In this document: in pieces, positions 27,377 through 35,113 of the stretch | Layout: each line of letters opens with the position of its first letter | How positions within the stretch are numbered: position 1 is the first letter of the stretch | Assembly (NCBI RefSeq): GCF_018127925.1 | Contig: NZ_CP072348.1 | Coordinates: forward strand, 379,501 to 443,500 | From: Prevotella melaninogenica | GTDB lineage: Bacteria > Bacteroidota > Bacteroidia > Bacteroidales > Bacteroidaceae | Direction: 5' to 3' | DNA: 64,000 bases | Position numbers and translations under genes: made by a program | Notes under the pieces: model-generated | Told to the model about the DNA's origin: nothing | Databases searched by the model: none | Seen by the model: only the letters and a program-made list of their open reading frames with translations

Positions 27377-28087
27377 GACGATTTATTTTAAGTTTTCCCC
27401 CGATTCTGCCCGTGATGGGTCGTTCGGGGGATTTTATGTAAAGGTACAAATAATATATTATGCTGACAAACAATTAGTTAGAAAAATTCTGAATATCCCT
27501 AAATATGTTATATAGCCATAATGATATATTTTAATTGATGCCATAATGCCATAAAAACATATTCTTTATTGACATATTCAATGCAGGATATATGGCTGGA
27601 GTATTAGGTTTGTCCCTATGCATTATGGCTTTGCTATGTCATCATATGTGAGGGGTATCTCGGTGATTACTCCCCTCCCTTTGGGGGAGGGGCGAGGGGG
27701 AGGGGCCAGTTGGTGGGTCAGGCTTTGTTGCTCATTCTTTCTTTTTTATATCGTGTGCCTGCAATTTTTCTATGAATATTCTTTCTTTTCTCATTTTTTT
27801 TATTTAATTTTGTACCCATAATAAAGGAAATTAGAACTATTAACAGAAAGATTCTGCGAACGAAGCATCTACTGAATTGACCAACACAGTTTTATTGTTT
27901 GGGTTAACGATTGTTACTGTACCACGTCTATTTATTTTTGCCCATTCGTTCTTATGTGGAGTGACCGTGATAGTTGTCAGCCTGCAAGCTATTCATTGTT
28001 TGTAGGGAGAGGAACTATTCTTAAAATCTATCATTATTCTGTTTCGTGTAAATTTTATTTTTTTTAATTTAAAATCTTTCTTTAGAT
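27377..28087. repeat. 711-bp intergenic region before the polysaccharide locus
   Basis: It holds the leader hairpin of the preceding IS (27397-27424), a copy of the aatgacatattcaat repeat (27541-27581) bounded by gccataatg/cattatggc inverted pieces up to about 27630, and a G/C-rich palindrome tcccctccctttgggggagg (27671-27690), which stands out in AT-rich DNA. A TAATTTTG box at 27805-27812 could start transcription of the locus, leaving a leader of about 270 bases before glf. No gene seen. Confidence 0.55.
27805..27812 (+). promoter_or_regulatory. Possible -7 box for the polysaccharide operon
   Basis: TAATTTTG matches TAnnTTTG, but there is no clear -33 TTTG. If used, it gives a long leader, the kind on which UpxY-type antiterminators act. 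Confidence 0.3.
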
Positions 28088-29263
28088 ATGACTATTAAAC
28101 AATATGATTATGTTATAATTGGCGCAGGCCTTTTTGGTGCTACCTTTGCTTATTTGGCTACTAAGCAAGGGAAAAAGTGTATGGTAATAGACAGACGCTC
28201 ACAGGTTGGAGGTAACCTTTATTGTGAAAGGATAGAAGGAATAAATGTACATAGATATGGTGCTCATATCTTTCATACATCTAGTAAGCGTGTGTGGGAT
28301 TTTGTGAATTCTCTTGTTGAATTTAATCGTTTTACTAATGCACCTGTTGCATATTATAAGGGTAAACTTTATAATCTACCTTTTAATATGAATACATTTT
28401 GTCAGGTGTGGGGAGTAACTACACCTGAAGAAGCGCAAAAGAAACTTGATGAACAACGAGAAGAAGCTGTTGCTAGGATGAAGGCTGAGGGAGTTGCCGA
28501 ACCTCGCAATCTTGAAGAACAGGCTCTAGCATTAATAGGTAAGGATATTTATGAAAAACTGATAAAAGGATATACGGAAAAACAATGGGGAAGGAAATGT
28601 ACAGAATTACCAGCCTTTATTATCAAGCGTCTTCCTGTTCGTTTAGTTTACGATAACAACTATTTCAATGATAAATATCAGGGTATTCCTATTGGTGGGT
28701 ATAATAAGCTAATAGATACTTTACTTGAAGGGGTAGAGACGAATACTGATACAGATTTTTTTGAGTGTCAACATTCTTATGACGCAGAGGAAGGGAATCA
28801 TAACTTACAAATTAAAGACTTTAAAGTACAATCTAAAAAACTTGTTTTTACAGGCAAGATTGATGAATATTTTGGATACAGTTTAGGTAAGTTGGATTAT
28901 CGTACAGTTCGGTTTGAACAGGAGGTTTTGAACACTGCTAATTATCAGGGTAATGCTGTTTTCAATTATACAGAAGCAGAAGTGCCTTATACACGTATTA
29001 TAGAACATAAACATTTTGAATTATTTGGGCAGGAGATTTATACTAATCCTAAAACTGTCGTTTCGTATGAATATTCAATGGAATGGCAGGAAGGTATGGA
29101 ACCTTACTACCCTGTAAATGATGAAAAAAATAATGAGCTTGCAAAACAGTATCGTGCATTGGCCGCAACAGAACCTGCTGTTATTTTTGGAGGAAGATTG
29201 GCTGAATATAAATATTATGACATGGCTCCTATTGTTGAACGTGTGATGCGATACTTTTTTTAA
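28088..29263 (+). CDS. glf: UDP-galactopyranose mutase
   Basis: A 391-residue flavoenzyme that converts UDP-galactopyranose to UDP-galactofuranose. The N-terminal FAD motif DYVIIGAGLFGATFAYLA (residues 6-23) is followed by VGGNLYCERIEGINVHRYGAHIFHT, and later segments (WGRKCTELPAFIIKRLPVR, YNKLIDTLLEG, YGGRLAEYKYYDM-like VIFGGRLAEYKYYD) are those of bacterial Glf. It predicts galactofuranose in the polysaccharide. First gene of the locus; the porin-like gene begins 2 bases after its stop. Confidence 0.94.
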   Translation: MTIKQYDYVIIGAGLFGATFAYLATKQGKKCMVIDRRSQVGGNLYCERIEGINVHRYGAHIFHTSSKRVWDFVNSLVEFNRFTNAPVAYYKGKLYNLPFNMNTFCQVWGVTTPEEAQKKLDEQREEAVARMKAEGVAEPRNLEEQALALIGKDIYEKLIKGYTEKQWGRKCTELPAFIIKRLPVRLVYDNNYFNDKYQGIPIGGYNKLIDTLLEGVETNTDTDFFECQHSYDAEEGNHNLQIKDFKVQSKKLVFTGKIDEYFGYSLGKLDYRTVRFEQEVLNTANYQGNAVFNYTEAEVPYTRIIEHKHFELFGQEIYTNPKTVVSYEYSMEWQEGMEPYYPVNDEKNNELAKQYRALAATEPAVIFGGRLAEYKYYDMAPIVERVMRYFF

Positions 29264-29264
29264 A

Positions 29265-30050
29265 ATGTTTTATTTTACATATAAAAGGGTGTTCTTTGTG
29301 AGGTTTTTGATATTAATATTCTTTTTGTTTTTTTCTTCTCGGAATGGTTTTGCAGAAATAAGTGATTCAACGATTTTTGTAGATGCTATAAATGGTAAAG
29401 AATCACCCATAAAGACTTCTTTAGAGTTATCGACAAAATATGTTTGGCGTGGTATTGAATATGGAACAGGTACAGTTACCTTTGCAAAAATATCTTATCA
29501 GAAGAAAAATTTTGATGCATACTTAGAAGGTGTTTACAGCACTAATGGTAGTCATTCTGAAGTTGATCTGGGAATTGGATATACTTATAAAAGGCTTTAT
29601 GTAGGTTTAGCTGATTACTATTATCCCTCTACTGTTAGTAACAAAGATAAATATTTTAATTTAGCTAATAGAAGTACAGGACATTATATAGAAATGTATA
29701 GTATATTGAGTCCAACAAAGATACCTTTTCTGTTAACATTGTCGTCCTATGTTTTTGGTGCAGATAAGAATTTAAAAGGTAGGCAAGCTTTTTCTTCTTA
29801 TGCAGAGTTGGCTTACTTTTATAAATTTAAGGATAACAACATTTTAACTCTTGCCTTAGGGTCATGCTTAAATAAGGGATTTTATACAGATTATAAGTCT
29901 GGATTTAACATAGTCAATGTTTCCCTTAAATATGAAACAAATCTCAAGTTTGGTAGTTTTCATTTGCCAGTTAGTGCGTCTTATATCGTTAATCCTTATA
30001 GGGAGAAATCTTATTTTACATTCTCTCTTTTTCTTAAAAGCAAAATATGA
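29265..30050 (+). CDS. TorF-like outer membrane porin protein
   Basis: A 261-residue exported protein: hydrophobic signal segment about residues 9-30 ending near FAEIS, then a beta-barrel with the family-like opening STKYVWRGIEYGTGTVTFAK, DLGIGYTYKRLYVGLADYYY and NRSTGHYIEMYSIL. It resembles the Gcw_chp/TorF putative porin group. Its stop overlaps the start of the next gene (ATGA), so it is translationally coupled to the choline kinase fusion. That coupling suggests a role in uptake or export of a small molecule for the phosphocholine pathway, which is inference only. Confidence 0.65.
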   Translation: MFYFTYKRVFFVRFLILIFFLFFSSRNGFAEISDSTIFVDAINGKESPIKTSLELSTKYVWRGIEYGTGTVTFAKISYQKKNFDAYLEGVYSTNGSHSEVDLGIGYTYKRLYVGLADYYYPSTVSNKDKYFNLANRSTGHYIEMYSILSPTKIPFLLTLSSYVFGADKNLKGRQAFSSYAELAYFYKFKDNNILTLALGSCLNKGFYTDYKSGFNIVNVSLKYETNLKFGSFHLPVSASYIVNPYREKSYFTFSLFLKSKI

Positions 30051-31648
30051 ATACGGCTGTTATTTTAGCTGCGCGTAAAGAGCAGAATTCTTGTATACCT
30101 TATCCTTTGAAAGAGTTTTTCATAGGAGATGGAAAAAGAACATGTTTACTGGAACGTATTATTCTTATATTGGAAGAATATGGGATTAGTAATATCTTGA
30201 TAGTTGTTGGCTATCAGAAGCATTTATTTACAAAGTTTGCAAATAAGAATGTTCAGCTGATAGATAATGAAGAATATGAATTTACATCTTCAATGGGTTC
30301 GTTAGCTGTTGTAGAACCATATATTAAAGAAGATTTTTTATTAATAGAAAGTGATACATTCTTTGAAAAGAAACTAATAGAAAGAGTATCTAAGGTTGAA
30401 GAAGGCAATTGTTTCTGTATAACAGAAGAGTCTGGAAACAGAGATGAGGCTTTTGTGCAAATAAGGCAAGGAAGAGTACAACGGATATCAAAAGATTATC
30501 ATCAGATTTCTCATATAGATGGTGAGATGATAGGGGTTACTCGTATAAATAAGGAGACTTTTTATCTTATGTGTCGTGCTTATGAACAGTCGACCAATAA
30601 GCGTGTAAATTATGAGTATCTTTTACTTGATAATACAGAACTTATAGATCGTAGATTTCTTATGTTTCCTAATCTAATATGGGGGGAGGCTGACAATGAA
30701 GACGATTTCAGGATGTTGTCAAATTACGTATATCCTCGTCTTCGTAGGAAAGAAAATCCTTATGATAAGGAAAATCTATATAGCCATCTTCGGAAAATCT
30801 TCTCTGAAAAGCACGTTGATGAGACTTGGCAGATAGAACAAATCGGTGGTATGAGTAATAAGAATTTTAAGGTTACTTCACCTGATGGGTGTGAATATGT
30901 ATTACGTGTGCCAGGTATCGGTTCAGAGGGTATGGTTGAGCGAAATAATGAAGATGTGAATGGGATGCTTGGATGTCGTCTCGGTTTAAACCCTTCCATA
31001 AGATATTTTGATAAGAATACAGGTATTAAGCTGGCTGATTTTATTCATAATGCAGAACCTCTTAATGCTGGAACTGTTCAACGAATGTCAAATATGAAGC
31101 AGATAGCAGCTATATTCAGGACGCTACATTCTTCTAAAGTACGTTTTAATAATGAATTTAATATTTTTCATGAAATTGTAAAGTATGAAAAACTTCTAAC
31201 GAAGGCTCGTGGAAAAATGTATGAGGGTTTTGAAAAGGTTAGAGAACAAGTTATGGCTCTTGAGGACTACCTTTTTGAATTAGGTGTTGAAGTGAAGCCA
31301 TGCCATAATGATCTTGTTGCGGAAAATTTCATTATAGATGAAAATGGTAAGATTTTTCTTATTGACTGGGAGTATTCTGGAATGAACGATCCAATGGCAG
31401 ATTTTGCTGCTTTATTTCTTGAAAATAAATTTACAGCAGAGAATGTAGATTATGTCCTTAAAAAATATTTTGATGGCAATGTACCCGAAGGAACTTCTCA
31501 GAAAATTCTTGCTTATCAGGTGTTGTGGGATTACCTTTGGGCTTTATGGACCTGTATCAAGGAAGCGGAAGGGGATGATTTTGGCACTTATGGGTTAGAT
31601 CGTTACAATCGTGCAATTCAAAATCTTAAATCAATAAGTATTAAATAA
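30047..31648 (+). CDS. Fused nucleotidyltransferase - choline kinase (LicC-LicA type)
   Basis: A 533-residue two-domain protein. Residues 1 to about 235 form a sugar-nucleotidyltransferase-like domain (MNTAVILAARK, ILIVVGYQKHLF, LLIESDTFFE), altered at the usual GxGxR loop. Residues about 255-533 form a choline/ethanolamine kinase domain with Brenner motif CHNDLVAENFIID and IDWEYSGMNDPMADFA near 420-455. This domain order recalls the LicCA fusion of oral treponemes, which phosphorylates choline and activates it with CTP. It overlaps the porin gene by 4 bases and is followed directly by the LicB-like permease (TAA then ATG). The exact substrate (choline, ethanolamine or other) is not provable here. 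Confidence 0.82.
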   Translation: MNTAVILAARKEQNSCIPYPLKEFFIGDGKRTCLLERIILILEEYGISNILIVVGYQKHLFTKFANKNVQLIDNEEYEFTSSMGSLAVVEPYIKEDFLLIESDTFFEKKLIERVSKVEEGNCFCITEESGNRDEAFVQIRQGRVQRISKDYHQISHIDGEMIGVTRINKETFYLMCRAYEQSTNKRVNYEYLLLDNTELIDRRFLMFPNLIWGEADNEDDFRMLSNYVYPRLRRKENPYDKENLYSHLRKIFSEKHVDETWQIEQIGGMSNKNFKVTSPDGCEYVLRVPGIGSEGMVERNNEDVNGMLGCRLGLNPSIRYFDKNTGIKLADFIHNAEPLNAGTVQRMSNMKQIAAIFRTLHSSKVRFNNEFNIFHEIVKYEKLLTKARGKMYEGFEKVREQVMALEDYLFELGVEVKPCHNDLVAENFIIDENGKIFLIDWEYSGMNDPMADFAALFLENKFTAENVDYVLKKYFDGNVPEGTSQKILAYQVLWDYLWALWTCIKEAEGDDFGTYGLDRYNRAIQNLKSISIK

Positions 31649-32629
31649 ATGAAAGCAAACACAAAGTTTCTTATTCGAAAAGGATACATCTCTGGAATAG
31701 GCTCTGGTGTAACTTGGGGACTTGACGCAGTACTCCTTGGTATTGTTATGACTATGAGCCCTTTTGTCGAGAACCCAATTTTATTGGTAGGCGGAGCACT
31801 TGTTTGCAGTATGTTACATGATGTTTTTGCTTCAGTTTGGATGATATTAATAATGGGCTTGAAGGGAGAACTTAAGTTTTTTCGAGATGCACTATGTTCT
31901 AAAGATGGATTTTTTTGTATTTTAGGAGCGCTTTTCGGTGGCCCTTTGGCTATGACATTTTATCTGATGGCTATCTCAAAAGGTGGTCCAGCTTTGGCTG
32001 CAACTGTAACAGCGTGTTATCCTTTGTTAGGTTCAATTCTTGCTATATTTATTTTAAAAGAGAAAGTACAACTGCGTGGATGGATAGGTCTGCTAATATG
32101 TGTAGCAGGTATTGTTTGGATAGGGTATTCTCCAGAAAAAAATGAGAACATAAATGTATCACAAGGAGTTTTATTCTCTCTTATAGCAGCGATTGGTTGG
32201 GCTACAGAGGCTGTTATTTGTGGATATGGAATGAAAAATGGCAGGGTTAAGCCGCAAATGGCATTATTACTGCGTGAAGTCACATCTGGTACTGCATATA
32301 TTTTAGTGGTATCTCCTTTAATGTTAGGTGGTTTTGGGGCTTCTCAAGATGGTTTAAGAGCCATTTTCTCCTATCCTCCTTGTTGGAGTTTATTACTGCT
32401 TACAGCATTTGTTGGTATGAGCAGCTTCTTCCTTTGGTATACTTCTATTGATTTGATAGGGGCTGCTAAGGCTCTTTGTTTTAATGTTACTTATTCTTTT
32501 TGGGCAGTAGTTTTCACTTTTATCTTTATTGGAAATCAGCTTTCATGGAATATTGTAATTGGATCGCTGTTGATTATAGGTGGTGTGGCTATAGCTACAC
32601 TTATCCATAAAAAAAAGAAAGAAGTATGA
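31649..32629 (+). CDS. licB: LicB-like choline permease (DMT/EamA transporter)
   Basis: A 326-residue protein with about ten membrane helices in two EamA-like halves (first half ending near LICVAGIVWIGY, second beginning GVLFSLIAAIGWATEAVICG). LicB proteins import choline for cell-surface phosphocholine synthesis. Identity rests on the DMT fold plus position between the kinase fusion and the LicC/LicD genes, all overlapping or abutting. Its stop overlaps the next start by 4 bases. An A8 run lies near its 3' end (about 32609-32616). Confidence 0.8.
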   Translation: MKANTKFLIRKGYISGIGSGVTWGLDAVLLGIVMTMSPFVENPILLVGGALVCSMLHDVFASVWMILIMGLKGELKFFRDALCSKDGFFCILGALFGGPLAMTFYLMAISKGGPALAATVTACYPLLGSILAIFILKEKVQLRGWIGLLICVAGIVWIGYSPEKNENINVSQGVLFSLIAAIGWATEAVICGYGMKNGRVKPQMALLLREVTSGTAYILVVSPLMLGGFGASQDGLRAIFSYPPCWSLLLLTAFVGMSSFFLWYTSIDLIGAAKALCFNVTYSFWAVVFTFIFIGNQLSWNIVIGSLLIIGGVAIATLIHKKKKEV

Positions 32630-33465
32630 ATGCTATAATAATGGCTGCAGGGATGTCATCCCGCTTTATTCCTCTTTCGTGGGAATGTCCTAAGGCCCTT
32701 CTTGAGGTTAAAGGGGAAATATTGATTGAACGTCAAATCAGGCAGCTCAAGGAGGCTGGAGTGACAGATATTACAGTTGTCACTGGCTACATGGCTGATA
32801 AATTTGATTATTTGAGTAGTAAGTTTGGAGTCACGTTGGTTTATAATCCAGATTATGCACGATATAATAATACATCTACTTTAATGTGCGTACTTGACCG
32901 GCTTTCAGATACATGGATATGCTCTTCTGATAATTATTTCACAGAGAATGTCTTTAATGACCAGCCATTAATTTCTCAATACTCTGCTGAGTATTGTGAA
33001 GGTAAAACGATGGAATATTGTCTATCTTTAGACCAATACGATAATATTATCAGTGTAGATGTTGGTGGTTCTGACGCTTGGTATATGGTAGGACCAGTTT
33101 TCTTTTCAGTTGAGTTTTCACGAGTTTTTAAGTATCTCTTACGTAAAGAGTATATAAAAGAGGAAGTGAAGCAAGGATATTGGGAAGATGTATATCTTAA
33201 AAATTTAGGTAAATTACCACTTATGCGTGTTCGTAAATTTGAGACGGGGGTGATTAATGAATTTGATTCTCTTGCAGAGTTACAATGTTTCGACATTTCA
33301 TATATATCAAATACTCGTTCTCTTATTATAAAGAAAATCTGTGATAGTCTTCAGTGCTTAGAAAAAGATATAAAGAATATTCAAAAAGTAAATGTTGGGA
33401 TTCCAGCATTCAGTTTTGAATATCAAGGTGATAGATATATATATAAAAAAGAAGATGAAGTATAA
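32626..33465 (+). CDS. licC: LicC-like CTP:phosphocholine cytidylyltransferase
   Basis: A 279-residue nucleotidyltransferase with the N-terminal signature MNAIIMAAGMSSRFIPLSWE and PKALLEVKGEILIERQIRQL, ITVVTGYMADKFDYL, and CSSDNYF as the metal-binding Asp region near residue 105. These match LicC, which makes CDP-choline from phosphocholine and CTP. A fused nucleotidyltransferase domain is already present in the gene two upstream, so the two may act on different substrates or one may be redundant. The last 11 bases overlap the LicD start. Confidence 0.82.
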   Translation: MNAIIMAAGMSSRFIPLSWECPKALLEVKGEILIERQIRQLKEAGVTDITVVTGYMADKFDYLSSKFGVTLVYNPDYARYNNTSTLMCVLDRLSDTWICSSDNYFTENVFNDQPLISQYSAEYCEGKTMEYCLSLDQYDNIISVDVGGSDAWYMVGPVFFSVEFSRVFKYLLRKEYIKEEVKQGYWEDVYLKNLGKLPLMRVRKFETGVINEFDSLAELQCFDISYISNTRSLIIKKICDSLQCLEKDIKNIQKVNVGIPAFSFEYQGDRYIYKKEDEV

Positions 33466-34369
33466 TGATTCTGAAGAGGATGTTATGTTAAAAAAAACAT
33501 TAATATCTACTTTAAAAGGGTTTGTTAATTTTTGTGAGCAGTATAATCTTCGATATTATGCTGCTTTTGGGACAGCTCTAGGAGCTGTTCGGCATCATGG
33601 AATAATTCCATGGGATGATGATATAGATGTGTATATGCCGCGTGAAGATTATAATAAGTTTTTATCATTAAAGGGTACACTTGAAAGCTCTGAGTATGAG
33701 ATTGTTGATATTGAAAATAAAGGATATTATCTGTATTTTGCAAAATGGTGTCAACGTAACTCTACTCTAATAGAGAAACTTGGAGAACCTGCTTTGGGTA
33801 TTTATGTTGATATTTTTCCTTTGGATTTTTATGATGAAAATTATTGTAAGCCTCTGATTCAGCATAATGAATTATATCGTTATCTATGGCTTATCTATGG
33901 TCATGGGTCTCGTAAACATTCTTTTGCAGAAATCTGTAGTGAGATAAGGCTTATAAGTAAAAAAGGTAAGTTTGGTAGATTGGTTACAGTCTTATTGGAT
34001 ACTTCGGTATTTAAACTATTAAGATTACCATCTCTTTTTCTTATAAGAAAATTTATGAAACGTTTGGAAGAAGCACCAAGATCTTCGTACTATTGGCTTT
34101 ATTCTATTATATCCTGTGAAAGTAAACCTATGCCTATTGAGTGGTTTGGTAAAGGTATAATAATGCAGTTTGAGGATATCAAAGTTCTGATGCCATCTAA
34201 TTATGATGAGTATCTTACTCGTACGTACGGTGATTATATGACTCCACCTCCTATAGATAAGCGTCTAAGTAGTCATGCACGTTATTTTATAGACTTTCAG
34301 CATCGTTATTCTGTAGAGGAGGTTCGTAAATTAAAAAAAAAAGTAATTCTTTGTGATATAATGATCTAA
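33455..34369 (+). CDS. licD: LicD-family phosphocholine transferase
   Basis: The start ATG 33455 (MKYNDSEEDVMLKKTLISTL) is preferred to an earlier in-frame start at 33392 inside licC; it overlaps licC by 11 bases. The 304-residue product carries the LicD core YYAAFGTALGAVRHHGIIPW followed by DDDIDVYMPR (catalytic Asp cluster) and YVDIFPLDFYDE. LicD enzymes move phosphocholine (or related phosphoryl groups) from CDP-choline to a glycan. An A10 run (34333-34342) in the last codons could slip and change the C-terminus. It ends the lic set; a 744-bp gene-free gap follows. Confidence 0.88.
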   Translation: MKYNDSEEDVMLKKTLISTLKGFVNFCEQYNLRYYAAFGTALGAVRHHGIIPWDDDIDVYMPREDYNKFLSLKGTLESSEYEIVDIENKGYYLYFAKWCQRNSTLIEKLGEPALGIYVDIFPLDFYDENYCKPLIQHNELYRYLWLIYGHGSRKHSFAEICSEIRLISKKGKFGRLVTVLLDTSVFKLLRLPSLFLIRKFMKRLEEAPRSSYYWLYSIISCESKPMPIEWFGKGIIMQFEDIKVLMPSNYDEYLTRTYGDYMTPPPIDKRLSSHARYFIDFQHRYSVEEVRKLKKKVILCDIMI

Positions 34370-35113
34370 CATCATTTGTTTTCAATATTTTAATATGTAA
34401 ATTAATGTTGTGTATGAATAGAGTAATATGGTATCATTAAAATATGCTTATTTAAGATTCGAGAGATACTACTATAATTCTTCATGGTGTAAGCTTTTGT
34501 AGTCTTTTATGTTTCTTCGCATTCAATAAGCCTCCTTTATGCCTAGTTAGTCTGTATGTCATTACTGTTTGCACCAATAGCATTTACCATTTACACGATG
34601 AGTGTTAGGTATCCGCACGTTGATAAGGATTGAGAAGAAAAGTTTATGATAACGTATTACTAATATGAAATAAAAGGACATATGATAATGCATGTTATTG
34701 ATTTGGAGACAACTTATTGACATCTTTCACCAATAATGGTTCTGTGGGGGAATACTCCATTGTCATTCCATATCTTTGCTTTCTATGATATTGCTATTTC
34801 TTTAAAATAAAATTTCCTGTCACTTCTGTCATCTGTAATGAACTTTTAAGATGTTGACTTGTAGTGTGTTTATACTAAATGTTAAAAGTGACAGCAAAAG
34901 ACAATGATTGCAATATAGATACTATTTTAAAGAGGAAAAGATTTCTTTTAAGGAAAAATGTACAGGGTAAGTCGTTAGGTACTTTCATTTCTAATTTCAA
35001 GAGTCCTTATTTTAATAAACTTAATTACTTCATCTTTAGAAGAGTCTTAAAATAGATATATAATTCTGAGGATTTTGTTTTTATCGAGAAGTACTCTGTT
35101 TAAATATTAAATT
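34370..35113. other. 744-bp gene-free gap inside the polysaccharide locus
   Basis: No gene longer than about 25 codons looks real. It contains the second CTGTCACTT palindromic element (34805-34900). The gap separates the lic set from the flippase and glycosyltransferase genes, so the locus may be a composite of two modules and a separate promoter may lie here, though no full consensus promoter was found. Confidence 0.5.
34805..34900 (-). repeat. CTGTCACTT palindromic dispersed element, copy 2
   Basis: Inverted relative to copy 1 at 7946-8040. Arms ctgtcactt (34817-34825) and aagtgacag (34886-34894); shared end blocks cctgtcacttctgtca and tgttaaaagtgacagca. Confidence 0.75.
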
